Source: Capsicum annuum
Lineage: Eukaryota > Streptophyta > Magnoliopsida > Solanales > Solanaceae
Reading direction: 5' to 3'
Assembly: GCF_002878395.1 (NCBI RefSeq)
Contig: NC_061121.1
Coordinates: forward strand, 16,024,753 to 16,088,752
Length of the DNA: 64,000 nt
Below the pieces are notes generated by a model. The model saw only the letters and a list, made by a program, of their open reading frames with translations, did not search any database and was not told the origin of the DNA. Below, one piece after another: positions 22,924 through 35,631 of this stretch; the first letter of the stretch is position 1, and each line of letters starts with the position of its first letter. The position numbers were made by a program, and so were the translations under genes.

Positions 22924-25332
22924 TGTAACGACCTATTTTTTAATGAAATATGTAAAATTAATGATTTTATGTGATTTGACTATTTTACCCCTCTTCATAG
23001 TTACATTATGATATTTCTAGAGCATAGAGGTGATTGACAGGATTATCGATGGATTTTGGTATCATTTATGGAATATTATAATTTTTGATGGCTTTGAGAG
23101 ACTTATTTTGGACTTATGTGTATGTATTTTAATTCGTGCGATGTATTTTTATTCGTGCGAGGGATGGCCAAACAGACTACGCCAGCAGCTCTAGAATATC
23201 AATTTTTGTCTAGGTAGACCTTTGGTCTGAGCCCCGGTGCACCCGAGCTCATTTCAACCTGCTGGTCAGAGAGTTGAAAATTAAAAATAGGTGTGGGATC
23301 CACATTTAGTCGAAACAACCTCAGATGAAGAAACCAACTTTTCCAGCAGATCCAGAACACCGATTTAGGGATGGTAACATATTTGTGTGATTTTATAGCT
23401 TTTAGATCTCATTTTGATTCTCGATTTAGAAAATTATAATTTCAAATTTTTGGGGTCAATTCTGTGGAAATAACATTTTATTGAAAGTCTGATACTACCA
23501 TTGAGTCCGGAGTGTCGAATTTAGTGTGTTTAGATAGTACGTTTGCGTATATCGTACTCCAAATAAATTTCAGCACCCCATCGAAGTCTGTTTGGACTTA
23601 GAAAAATCTGTAGTATAGAAGATTTTTCTGCAATATATAGCAGCTTTTTAATCCTTTTGTGGCATATTTTTTCTATCTTTTCACTTTCTTCTTGGGAGTT
23701 AAATCCTAAAATAGTGTAGAAGGTTAAAAGTGAAGTTTGTGGGAGTTTGGGAAGCTAGATTAACACCTAGTTCTCGATTCTATTACAGATTTAAGGTGAG
23801 AGTTCATCCCTTTTTACTCTAATTCCTTGATTAGTTTCTCAAAACCCCCAAAATCTTAGAGCTTGATTTTAAACTCCAATTTCTCTCCTTTTCACTTGAA
23901 TAATATTTATATCTTATAATTACTAGTCTTTCATCAATTTAATCTGCAAAACAACTCTGATTCTTAATTTTAATTCGGATTTTAAAGATTTTACTCTGAA
24001 AAGCTCAAAATGATTTTTCTTCAATTTGAACCTCATTTTTTACTCGATTTGACTTGGCTTTCAGCTGTAGGTTCCTAAAAATGTGGAGAACACAATTTTG
24101 AATTAAAGTTTCAATTTTGCCTTTCTTTTTGGAAATTCGTTTTGACCTCGAACCAAAAGTAGTCAATATGGGTGTCTCTGGTTTTGTTTTGATGCGTAGA
24201 TTCCATATTTGATATTTTTAGTGGAGATCGAAATCCTTCATGGAAATTTAGGTCGTGGGTTCAATGTGTAGCGGAGCAGTTTCAAATTTATACGTAAGTT
24301 ATGGTTTAACTCTCTTAGGCTGAGTTGAGTGGTAGATGATGGTAAAAAATGCATGTTAAGCATGGAAACTAATCATGAAAAATGGTTGTTTATATGTTGT
24401 GCCCGTGTGGGGGTCTATATGTGATGTAATTATTGAAATTGAGGTATTATGTGATTTGTGTGATTGTGTACGATCTTATGTGTTGTTGATAGCCTTGTGA
24501 ATATTGTATTTTATCGTGGTAAAAGCCTATTGTGGTACCTTATTGTTATTGTGATATATTCATGTAGTGTTGGAATATATTTCATTGTGTTGGTTGTGAA
24601 AATATGTATCGTTGTGGTTGGTTGTGGAAATATTTATCATTGTGGTTGGTTGCGAAAATACTTGTGGTGATGGAAAATTATGGAAATACTCATTATGATT
24701 GGTTGTAAGCATTACATTCTCATATCGTACTCATTCATAAAACATTAGTACCACCGTGGCAACATATGAGAAAAACTGACAACAGCTCTCCAAAACCCTC
24801 CCTAAGGAAAGTGTCGGGGAGGAGATATTATAACACCTTTCAAAACCCCTCCTGAGGTATGTGATGGAGAGGAGATATGAGATATGTGGATTGTATATGG
24901 GTTGACGAACCCTCCATGGGTCCTACACTGGAAAACTTTAGCTCCGTAGGTGTATATGGAAATTATGCGATAACCTCGGGCATCATCATCATCATCATCA
25001 TCATCATCACTGTCATCAAATATATTGCATTTGTTTTATTGTATTTATGTTGTTCTTGTATTTCCATATTGACTTGTCATCTATCAATTTGCTCTATATC
25101 TTGACTTGTAAATGTCTAAATGTTCTATTTTCTTTTATTTGTACTTGACTATATTGATTATCCGTGTTTCTCTTTTGTCCTAGTTGTATGTGTTATTATA
25201 TATATTTCTGTCCTTATCTAGTGTGTTGTTGTATTATATGTTGATGTTATAGAATTATTAGTGCAAGCGGTGTTGGCGACCATTGTGGAGCATTTTCTTA
25301 TTGCAGGTGACGTGCCTATAGTGTATGTTTTG
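22924..25332 (+). mobile_element. Gypsy LTR, left part, split by the CACTA element
   Basis: Starts TGTAACGACCTATTT directly after the pol tail. The matching end, GGGTCGTGACA, is 30 kb away at 56257, so termini TGTAACGACC and GGTCGTGACA form an imperfect inverted pair typical of this LTR family. Contains a duplicated block with (A/G)GGAGGAGATAT (about 24800 and 24865) and a CAT microsatellite. The ORFs at 24464 and 24877 are chance frames in LTR. The break at 25333 is flanked by TTG, repeated after the CACTA element. Confidence 0.8.
24981..25009. repeat. CAT trinucleotide microsatellite
   Basis: Nine to ten uninterrupted CAT units within the LTR. Confidence 0.9.
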
Positions 25333-25346
25333 CTCTACTAAAAAAT
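25333..25346 (+). repeat. CACTA left terminal inverted repeat
   Basis: CTCTACTAAAAAAT; matches the inverted right end except for A to T at position 2 and one A fewer in the A run. Preceded by target duplication TTG. Confidence 0.85.
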
Positions 25347-25356
25347 AAGAAAAACC

Positions 25357-25825
25357 GACCACACAAACCGACCATATATGGTCGATTTTCTTGCATTTTC
25401 GACCACAAAATTGATCAAAATGCATGGTCGGTAAAAGTGTGGTAGCTTTTTAAAAACCGACCACGTGTGGTCATTTTTCTGAAAAATATATATATATTTT
25501 TAAAATTCATTATTATTTTAAAAAAAAAAAAAGAAATAAGATTTTAAAAATAAAAAAATTCAAAATAAATCGATCATAAGTGTTCATTTTATTTTTAAAT
25601 TAATTAATTAATTTTAATAAAATTGACCACGAGTGGTCGATTTTATTTTTAAATTAATTAATTAATTTAAAAAATCGACCACTTGTGGTCGGTATTTTTA
25701 CTTAATTAATTTTAAAAAATAACCAATTTAAAAGATTAATTAATTAAATTAATTATACTAAATCGACCACATGTGGTCGATTTTTGTAAAATTTTCCCAG
25801 AAAACCGACCTGTGCTCGGTTTTTC
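25357..25825. repeat. CACTA left subterminal palindromes
   Basis: About seven copies of a palindrome around CGACCAC(N2)GTGGTCG, for example at about 25363, 25457, 25625, 25676 and 25763, separated by AT-rich spacers with AATTAATTAATT runs. In En/Spm the subterminal repeats are the binding sites of the TNPA protein; equivalent use here is inference. The same motif fills the opposite end. Confidence 0.85.
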
Positions 25826-26026
25826 TGGTAATTTTTTTTAAAATGAAAGCTTATACATGCTACATTCTATCAACCAGCCAAACAAATAAGCATACAATAT
25901 ATATGTTATATTCCATTCAAACAACTAGCATACAATACAAGTCTAAAAATATACAAAACATACAAAAGTGTAAAAACTACAACTCATCTCCAAATCCAAA
26001 CTACAACACATACAAAAGTTAAAAAA

Positions 26027-26755
26027 CTACCACTCATCATCATCATCTTCGTCTTTCACATCCCCAGCCGCACATACAGGATTTGATTCCTCATTTGTGC
26101 TGATATCATCCAGTGGGCCTAGACCTTTTGCAGCGTAAACTGCATCACTAGGACATGGTGGAAGAATCATTGCAAATCGAATAAAAGAGTTGAACTGCTC
26201 CTGCAGCATCCTGATTTGTAATGTTGTTTCCTCCTCCTTCTCCTTCACCCTCTCTCTGTGCAGCAAGCTCTTCAGTTAGTTTAGAAACCGCATTTTTTAG
26301 TGATTCAATAGTTTCTCTATCAACGGATGAGTTATAGGATGTAGCGTTAGACGAAGACCAACTATTATCGCCAAAATAATTTTTGTGGTATTCGTAGTAC
26401 TGGCCTGCAGGACCCACAATTTCTTGCCTTAACTCCTCCTCTACATGTTTAGGTTTTGTGTCACCCTGACTTTCAAGAGGCTGAGTACTACGATACTTAT
26501 TAATGAGCTGCATATATTTTTCCTATATTCAAAGTAAAGTTAAAATTAATAGTAAAAACATATTAAAGTACTTGTACTTTAATAATATCAACTTTGAGAA
26601 AAAAATTCATAAATTCAAAATTTGATTCTTCCATAGGCATCTTTTTCACGAGGCTCAACCCAGACATCTTTATCAGTTGGGTTGTTTTTCTTCTTCACAT
26701 GTGCCTCCTCGAATAGCTCATCGTGTTTTACCTTCCTAACAATTTTTTTTCTGCA
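26027..26755 (-). pseudogene. CACTA second gene (Transposase_24-like / TNPA-type), 3' exons
   Basis: Minus strand. The upstream exon (about 26630-26747, after an ATATGCAG acceptor) encodes HDELFEEAHVKKKNNPTDKD, matching the ELF..THVKK block of Transposase_24 proteins. The last exon starts after a TATAG acceptor at about 26524 with KYMQLINKYRSTQPLESQG, passes a coiled-coil-like stretch (SLKNAVSKLTEELAAQ), then needs a frame change near 26260 to continue ETTLQIRMLQEQFNSFIRF and end in an acidic DEDDDDEW tail at 26027. This layout is usual for plant CACTA second ORFs. In En/Spm the TNPA product binds subterminal repeats. Frameshifted, hence a pseudogene; a 3-kb solo LTR splits it upstream. Confidence 0.75.
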
Positions 26756-26839
26756 TATGAAAATATTATTAATCTTCAAATAATTAAAAATTTAAATAGA
26801 AAAAAACAATTAAAACTATAAAAGTTACATACCATTTTT

Positions 26840-29825
26840 TGTTAATGCCCCAATTTTCTATACCTGGAACGCCACACGGTGCTTATGATCCCAAAGGACC
26901 ACAAGCTAACCCTTTTCTGGTACCTGTAACTGAGCACTACATAATATAACAAAATACATGCAAAAAACTGGCGAAAACTTGCCATAAAGTTCAAATACTG
27001 AATTAAAACTGAATAAAGTTTATCAACATCAAAACTAAAACAATTGTCTGTATTACTAGTCTGAAAAACGATGTAGTCTAAAAGCTTCTAAACTGTCTGA
27101 AGAAGGAGCTGATGGGACATGACCCCAATAACTCCAACTACAAAATACTGAAACTAGTAATAAAATGAAATAAGAACCATCCTCGAATGATGAGAAATCA
27201 CTGCTAGGTCTACTGCTGACTGGATCTGGTCTCCTAGGGGTGCTCTGGATTTCGTGCTTCTGAACCTATGGTGTAAAGTAAATCACCATAGCGCAAATGC
27301 ATCAGTATGATTGAATATACTGGTATGCAAGATGGGGTAAGGCTAAATGCAAGGGTTTATGCATGATCAATATTGACTAAATACTCTGAATATACTGAAT
27401 GTGGATGTATGAATGAATGCATAAACCATAACAAAAATTATAGGGACGCTGAATACTGAGGTTCGAATATGATTTTACTGACATCTGAGGTTACTATCAC
27501 TAGGATACTGAATAACTGAATCTATAAATAATGATAACTGAGTATTGTGGTCCAGATCAATCCTATCTAGCGGTTAATATCTGAACTTAATGATAATGAG
27601 AAGAAGTTACTAAATTTGAGATCAGTCCTATCTAGTGGTGATTTCTAAATCTGATAATAATGTAAGTGATTAACTAAATTTAAGACCAGTCCTATCTAGC
27701 GGGTGATCTTTGAATCTGTTGATAATGATAATGATTTACTGTAGTTGAGATCAATCCTATCTAATGGGTGATCCCGGAGTCTATTGATAATGATAAGAAT
27801 TGACTGTATTTGACAGTCCTGAATTTGTACTACTGAGCTGAGTTCTTTTACTAAGATTGATTCTAAAACTGAGACTGTGGGAAGTATTCATCTAACCGAC
27901 ATGCCCCTTCTAGCTAAGTTGGGGTCCAACCTATAACCCCAGTTGGAAGGGTGTCAGTACCGTGCCACGGGTAAAGACAACTTTATGGAGCCAGTCTTAT
28001 TTAACGGATGACTCCTGGGATCAGTCCTATCTAATGGGTGACCCCTGAGTATGCCAGTCCTATCTAGCGGGTGACATCTCATACCTACGCTGGCTACGTA
28101 GTCCTTGAACTTAGGAATTACTCCTAGGGATCTCAGTCCTATCTAACAGGTGAGCCCCCATCCCTAGGTTCGCTCAGTGCTAAATCCTACTCCTAATTAA
28201 ATGACTCTAAACTGATTCTTTTTCTTAAACTGTACTAGAATGAGCTGAATCTATTACTGATCGCACTGATTAACAAAACTAAGTTGAGTTCACTTGATTC
28301 TGAAGACTAACAGAATATTACTAAAGTTCGTTATTTGATTGAATGCTACTAAGTTTTGAATTGAATACATGATTTCTATAGGGGTTAAACTGAATACTTG
28401 AATACTACTAAGATCTGAGCTGAGTACTGGACTGAAGCTAGAACACTAATAATACTGAGATTTCTGAGACTCCCTAAGTTCTGTAATTGACTGAATTCTA
28501 CTGATCATAGCACGACTGCGATAATCTTGAGATTGACTCGACTCTAGACAAGCAGCTAAATTTTAGGAATAAATACACCCAGGACTCAATAATAATAAAT
28601 AAGAATAAAACCGAACAACTTCTATATAATACAAGACATGACCACTCTTAAACATCATAACGACTATCATTCACCATACACTCAATAAAGCATCTCTTTA
28701 AGCACTTGAAAATATTAACATGTGATTGCATAGGGAATGCATACTAATATTTCATAATTCATCCATCAAGGTCTTCCATTGAACACTTAACATGCATCAG
28801 AGTGTACATATTTGGGGGATTTCATGCTAATATATCACAATTCATTCACTAAGGCTTTTCAACAACCACTTGTCATGCATGACTTATACAATATTGGGGA
28901 GTTCTAGTCAACATGCTATAATGACCCTAATTCCTTCACATATGCATTTTATCAAACATATGGAGAGCATGCTTTGGTTATCCAACAATTTCTACACCTA
29001 ATTATCATAAATACATCAATCAACATGCAACTTGAAGGGGATTTTTAATGAACATCATAAAATTATCACATACTAGGACCAAAGCTTAGGACTTTATAAT
29101 CTAAATCATGAATTAAAACTCAACAACACATAGTTATGAACTTCCATACCCATAAATCAAGAAATCTCATAAAAGATAAACTTTAAAATCTTGAAAAGGG
29201 TTCTTGAACTTCTTGGATGGAAGGAACCCAAGAATCAACATCTGCATACCTTACTATATGAATCCTTGGAAGATTTGTGGTGGAACCTTGATGATTTGGG
29301 TCTTGAACTAGGAACCCTAGGTATTGAACAATTTTGAGAGAAAACAACAATATTTGGGTGAAATAAAGCTAAATATCGTGTTTGGGAGCTTATATACGGA
29401 TGGAAAAGGATCAATTTTCCCTTGAAAACACGGAAGCTGAAGTGCAGAATTTTGGCCCAAGGCTATAGCCTGGGAGGCGCCTTATTTTTCCCTGGGGAGA
29501 ACCTGGGTGATGCCTTGCCTAGAGCCTTTGCTAAGTTCAGAAACGCCTCCCTATAGCCTTTAGCTACTGGTTCAAAATCCAAACTTGCCCTAAACGGATT
29601 CCAAAATTTTGAAACTCACCCAGAATGTACTATTGACTTTCCCCATCACAACGCAACTTGAAAAATTAAAAAATGGATGTTAGAAAGGACGTGAAATAAT
29701 TTGTCAAAGTTTGAAGGCTTGTGAAATGAAGAAAGTTCCAACACTTTGTCAAATTTTTGAAGTGTTAAGCCTTTCTTTGCATGCTTAAATGCTCTAACGA
29801 CTCAAAAAAATTATGGAGTCTTACA
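26840..29825 (-). mobile_element. Solo gypsy LTR in the CACTA second gene
   Basis: 2986 bp, opening TGTTAATGCCCC and ending GGAGTCTTACA in plus-strand reading, like the G1 LTRs, so it is in reverse orientation. Flanked by TTTTT on both sides, a possible 5-bp duplication but low in information. Shares with G1 the block ACATGCCCCTTCTAGC.. and AACCCCAGTTGGAAGGGTGTC (about 27900-27950). It also has about eight copies of a short motif, CAGTCCTATCTA(G/A)(C/T)GGGTGA (27550-28150), unlike G1. No internal region: the product of recombination between two LTRs. Confidence 0.85.
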
Positions 29826-29978
29826 TTTTTTCCTCCATAGCAATCATACTAACTACACCCGTAGTATGTAGAGATCCACCCTTGGATGATGCCTTGGCTT
29901 TCTTTCTTTAGTCACTCAACAATTGGTATTCTTCGCTATTCTAATAGAAAAGATACTCTTGCCATATGGGTTTGAGTA
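29826..29978 (-). pseudogene. CACTA second gene, upstream exon fragment
   Basis: Minus-strand text KAKASSKGGSLHTTGVVSM matches the conserved GGSLHTGG block of Transposase_24 proteins and runs to the junction with the solo LTR. Together with 26027-26755 it is one gene split by that LTR. The 5' part is lost behind the next LTR insertion at 29979. Confidence 0.65.
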
Positions 29979-31400
29979 TGTAACACCCTGTGGTTTTCTC
30001 GACTTAATATCACTTCGTAGTATGCTTAAAAGGTCAATCTTCTGAAAAATTTTCTAAGTATAAAAAAGGACTTAGTCATATTTTGAGCCCCTAATCTTTG
30101 ATGAATTTATTTTTGAACTTTTTGACCTCGGAAAGTTAATTTTTAAGTTAATTCATGATCGAGGAAGTCAATAGTACATCTCAGGTGAGTTTTAAAATTT
30201 TTGGACAAGCGTAAGGGTGTGTTTGGTGTTGTAAAATACTAACTTAGGGTGATTAGCCCGCGGCACCCTGCCCAGTTTGGTACCTGGGGGTATCTGCAAT
30301 TGGCAAGGTGGTACCCTACCTAGTCCGGTGCTCCAAGCCCCACGCCGCCCTATCCAGTCTGGTTGGGCTAATTTCTGCAGTTCATCTCTGCATTTTTAAG
30401 GGCAAATAGGTCTTTTCCCTCACCCCAATTCACCCAAACACGAGATTAAATCACTTTTGGAACAAAATACATGAGAAATCTCATAAAACCTCTTAATTTA
30501 AAACCCTAGTTCCTTCCTCTAAGATCAAGAGTTCATCAATTAGAGCCAAGGATTTCAAGATCCTAAGTGAAATTTGGATTCCACTCTTCCTCCTAAGCAA
30601 TATAAGGTACGTGGTTTTTATTATAATTACATAGCCTTGTTGAAAACGCATGAATATGATTCAAAGTTTAGTAAATATGAATTTATAAAGGGGTTTTTGG
30701 AATCTATGATTTACTTTATGCATCAGGAACATTTTAATGATATTATTGTCTTTGGACTTTAGGTGTTTCCCCTAAATTGATTTATACTCATACATGTATA
30801 TATGAAATTGAATTGAAGATTGATTGAGAGCATGACTATGAAATCCCTCTCTTGTTACAAATTAAAGTTTATGATCTTATCTTGAATGATGTGAAATGCA
30901 TGCTTTATGATTTGAATGTGATTTTCTCAATATAGTGTGACATGGTTTATAAATAATGAGAGGGAGTTCCTTCTTATAACTATATACTTGTTTTAAAGAG
31001 AAAGAGTTGCATATGATTAAAGAAATTTGACATGACCACCTTATGTTGTTGAAATATAAAAAAAAAGAGTTTCATGCATGTATTTTCAAGAGATTAAAGT
31101 AAGATCCCTTTTGAATTTATTGATTGATAAGGTGGTCCCAAACCTCATATTTCAAAAGAAGAGATTATAATATGCTATTCATGGTTTAGAGATGAGACTT
31201 TCAAGTCAATGGCATGACGATACCATATAGATGTATGCCATAACAGCGTAAGAGTTTCAGACTTGGGTTTTAGAGAACACATGTTTAAAGAACTAAAAAT
31301 GGGCTTAAAGAGGGTTAGGTGGTTTCCCTAAGAAGGCTTGAGTTTAAGTAAATCTTAGTTAAAAATCGTGTTTTCCAAATAACTAATTTCACGTTACTAA
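29979..31400 (+). mobile_element. Partial gypsy LTR, 3' end missing
   Basis: Starts TGTAACACCCTGTGG. Its first kilobase follows the LTR at 32998 block by block (GGACTTAGTC, then GGAAAGTTAATTTTTAAGTTA, then GACAAGCGTAAGG, then GCGGCACCCTGCCCAG), so it is a relative. It fades near 31350-31440 without the family end, about half the expected length. The 62-aa frame at 30574 is LTR text, not a gene. Confidence 0.7.
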
Positions 31401-31586
31401 TTCACATTTCAAATCGCTCCAACAATATGACATAGACAATAATATTTCTATTACTACACAAATTATGGAAAAGTGAAAACAACAATCTTACACAGTATAT
31501 TACATATCAATCTTAAACAAGAAACATAAAGGTGAATAGTACAAAGCATAAAGACATCAATACATAATAAATACAACCTACACAAA

Positions 31587-32997
31587 CTAATTGTCCTCTC
31601 CTGAAGATTCTCCAATAAGCCATTCACCCTCTTCAAAAATTTCCTCATCTCCTACCCACTTAGTCTTTTTTTATGCAATATTAAGTTCTTCAAATATATT
31701 TTTTGGGTCATTTAAACAATCCACTAAGTCAATGTCCACTAGCTGGTAATCAATCTGCATTTCATTTTAATACACAGTCTTCGACATATTCTCAACTTCC
31801 ACCTGCCCTGTAGACTTTGTTTTGATTACATCACACCAATCACACTTATCACTGTGCAATGATAAGGAGCATAATATACTTTTTTAGTAATTTGCACGAG
31901 AAAAAAAAGATCGTAAACAGGATACGACCTATTGTGCTTCACTTCAATAATGTTATGCTCCTTATGTACTTTTGTGCCTCTTGTGCTTGGATCAAACCAC
32001 TTACATCGAAAGAGGAAAATTTTTTTATTGGGAAACTAGCATACTCCAATTCTAAGATCTCTTGTAAGATGCCAAAGTAATCAACATCATCATCACCCTT
32101 AACCCAAACACCACTATTGTTTGTTTTCCTTATTATGGAGTGTTCTTCGGTGGAAAATTTAAACCTATTTACTATGTAATGAAATATTGTATGATCTTTA
32201 AATGGTCCCAAAGAAATATCTCTCAAGAATTGATCGTATGCAGCCACATTTGGTGACTAGTGTACTTAAATATATTATACACACACAAACACACACACAC
32301 ACATATATATATATATATTTATTGAAGAATATATAAATGTTTAACATTTGTAGAAATATTAGTACACTTATGAACCTCATATGTAAATCATGTTGCAAAG
32401 GATGCATACACCTGATTTTCATGGAATTGAGCCTTAAATGAACTTAAGATCCAACATCTGAAACACAATTAGTTTCCTTAAGGGAACGAGTAAATAAATA
32501 TCATATGTTAATATTTAATCTCCTTAATTCAGAGAGGGATCAACTTCCGAGCAATTTAACAAGACATGCAAAGTTTCTGATTTGTGCTCCATGGTAGTAA
32601 GCCGACGAAATATGGTATTTTTAGCCTTACTACTAGATTGATTGAAAATTGATATCAGTTGCAAATGAGGCTTAATATCATCATCCTTATGATGATTCGG
32701 TCTTTGTCTTGAACAATCAACTTCATTACCAAAATAGTATAAACAAACCTGAGACGTTTCTTTTGCAAGATATGCCTCAACTATAGAGTCTTCCACCCTA
32801 TGTTTATTTTTTAGACCCTTTTTTTAATTTTTAAATTGCCCAGAATAATCTTAAGATTAGATTTTTAATATATTAAAAATATATGTATGAATGTAAATAT
32901 GTTGCAATTGCTTACCGTTCAAATGGATACATCTACCTAGTTTGAACTGGACCTCTTAGCCCAGCTTCGTGGACAAGGTGAATGGAAAGATGTTCCA
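31587..32997 (-). pseudogene. CACTA TNP2 transposase, C-terminal part with DUF4216-like domain
   Basis: Minus strand, continuing from 35632 once the solo LTR is removed: the text crosses the junction as FDMME then HLSIHL, the usual sequence of the family, and reaches MYPFE before a GTAAGC donor (about 32920). Next, 32524-32796 carries EDSIVEAYLAKETSQVCLYY and a stretch ending HVLLNCSEVDPSLN. A DUF4216-like domain follows at about 31750-32247 (DDVDYFGILQEILELEYASF). The stop codon is at 31587-31589 after GESSGEDN. Frame changes, and introns or insertions between blocks (including a CA/TA microsatellite at 32280), leave it broken. The transposase acts in the nucleus on element ends. Confidence 0.82.
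32280..32320. repeat. CA then TA microsatellite
   Basis: About ten CA units followed by TA units, inside non-coding DNA between transposase blocks. Confidence 0.85.
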
Positions 32998-35631
32998 TGT
33001 AAGATCCCACAGAAATCCTAATATCTAATTTAGCCCCTTAGAGCTGGGAAAGGGATCCAATACTTAGAAAATTTTAGCCAAGTATTAAGGACTTAGTCTC
33101 TTTAAAAGCATTCGAACTCGAGGATTTATTTTATGACCTTCCTGACTTTGGAAAGTTGATTTTTAAGTTGATTCACGATATGGCAAGTTAAAAGTACATC
33201 TCTACTGAGTTTCTAAATTTTCAGACGAGCGTAAGGTCTTGTTTGGATTCCCAAAATAGTAGCTCAAGGCGATATGCGTGCACCGCCCAGCTCACTCCGG
33301 CACTCCAAGCAAGGCGCCGCCCTACCCAGTATTGTGCTCCAGGTAGAGAACCGCCCTGGCCAGTCCAGTTGGGGTAAAAATTTGTAGTCCAACCCCAAAA
33401 TTTTAAGGGTAAAAGGGTCTTTTTCCTTCACCCTATTCAGCCATATCACGGGATTAAAGACTAAAATAGCAAAATCATTCATTATTTTCACAAAATTCAC
33501 TCAAAATAAACCCTAGGATCCTCAAGTTCAAGAAATCAATCTCAAGAATCCTCCCCAATCTCCATGGAAATTATAGTTAAGGTATGTAAAGTGTTTTTCA
33601 AAGGGTCCCTTCCACCCTTGGAGTTCAAGAATCTTCTTTTAAAAAAGTTGAATTATGATTTCCATGTTCTGGGTTCAATTAAATCCATGTTGATGTTGTT
33701 GTATGATTTCCTAGTTTGAATCTTTAATGTGTTTTTATGAAATTATGTTAGCATTATTGTTGAAATCTATGAATTTGAGTTGATTAATGTTATCATGATG
33801 TATTGGTTTAATGTTCATGCCTAAGCCTAAACTTATGCATCCTATGTGTTTGTCAAAATGCCTAAGTAAGCAAAATTGTGATTTATGACTCAATTGTGAC
33901 CTAAATGTGGATCCATGCTATACTCTTTCAAAATGACCCCAATACTAAATCTATGCCTTGTGGTTGTTTGATGGAATGCTCATGAGATTAGATTTGTGAA
34001 ATTGTGATATGCTAAAATAAAATTCCTACTCATGTACAAGATTATGATTATCAAGTGCTTCATGAAATTCCTCAATGATTGTATTATAAATTGTTGACTA
34101 TGGTCATATGTTCTAGAAGTGTCATGTCCTATTAATATTCATGCTATCGAGTCCTGGGGTATTTAATACCTGATAATTAGATGTGTGCCTAGAGCTAGTG
34201 TCAGTTTTTAAGATACTCTCAGTGAATCCATAATCAGTAGAATTCAGTCAGTTACAAAACTCAAGAAAACTCAGAAAATTTAGTATCAATCCAGTCGATT
34301 TAGTACTCAGTTAAGTCCTCAGTAAACTCAGCCAATTAGCAGAATTAGTAGTATTTCGTCAATCAACAAAACTCAGCGAACTTAGTCCAGTTCAGCTCAG
34401 CATATTTAGTTCAATGTTTATTCAGATGGGAGAAGGATTCAACACCGAGTAAACCTAAGATGGGAACTCATCTGCCAGTAGATAATGTAATTCTTAGAAG
34501 CAATCCTTGCATTCTAGAACTACGTAGCCAGTATAGGTTCAGACATCAAACCTGCTAGTTGAGGGTTGATAAGGTGGCTTAACCTGACAGATGAGGGTCC
34601 TACCATTTTTATTAGAGTACCTTCCAGATGAGGGCCACTCACAGCTTATCCTTACTAGTGGCGCAATATTGCCACCCTTTTAATTGGGGTTACAGATTGG
34701 ACCCTAATTCATCTATATTATCTTATTTGAGACATGTCAGTTAGATGATTACCTCCCACTATCTCAGTCTTAATCTTTAGAATAGAACTCAGATAGTTCT
34801 ACAAAATCAGGACTGTCAGATACAGTCACTTAGTTAATTACAAAACTCAACTTGTTCCATATGAATAAAGACTGTCAGATACAGTCACTCAGATAAGTAC
34901 GAAACTCAGCTAGTTCTATCTGAACCAGGACTGTTTGACGCAGTCACTCAGTTGATAGTTTATCAGTTATCAGAAATCCACATTACCAATTTTCCAATTA
35001 AGAATTTCAGTGTTATTACGCCTCAGTTACAGTTCACGTATTCATGTATGTACTCTCATTCAGTTATACTCATGTTATTCAGTTAGTATTGTTCATGCAT
35101 ATGAACCCATACATTCAGCCTACCCCACTTTGCATACCAATACAATCCCATATATTGACGCATACTTTTCTCTTGTGCTATGGTGTTTTATACCATAAGT
35201 TTGGATCAGGTTCCCGATCGCACTTAGCAGTTCATATTTCAATAGTCAGACTCAGTGGTGAGTACTCATAGCTCAAGGACATGATTTTTTTCATTATTTC
35301 ATTATTTCAGCACTTAGTTATTTCAGTAGACGGAGTTAGTTGGGGAATTGTCCCATTAACTTCTCAGTTTAGACAGTTTAGAGGCTTTTTAGATTAGAGT
35401 ATTCCAGATAGTTGTTTTTAGTTTTGGTATTATTATACCTTGATCAGACATTGCTTATTCAGTTTTGAACCTTATGGCAGTTTTTTGCCATATTTTTGCA
35501 TTTATCTAAATTATATTGTTATTACAGTATTACTATTATGTACGGTTCACAACAGGGTCATGGGTTAGCTAGTAATCCTTTGGAATTGGTAGCACCGTAT
35601 AGCATCCGGGATATAGACTCGGGGCATTACA
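32998..35631 (+). mobile_element. Solo gypsy LTR inside the transposase gene
   Basis: 2634 bp from TGTAAGATCCCAC to GGGGCATTACA with a perfect 5-bp target duplication TTCCA (32993-32997 and 35632-35636). Excising it restores continuity of the transposase text on the minus strand, which confirms both borders. Contains family landmarks (TTAGTCCAGTTCAGCTC, AACCGAGTAAACC-like text at 34445, GGGGTTACAGATTGGACCC at 34684, AGCACCGTATAGC at 35591). ORFs within it are chance frames. Confidence 0.93.

Noticed and set aside
24464..25104. Two ORFs (68 and 75 aa) including an isoleucine run
   Set aside because: The isoleucine run is the CAT microsatellite; both are inside a gypsy LTR.
30574..30762. 62-aa open frame after an AAGGTACG-like splice context
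   Set aside because: Sits in a partial LTR whose relatives at 33580 and 15645 have the same non-coding block.
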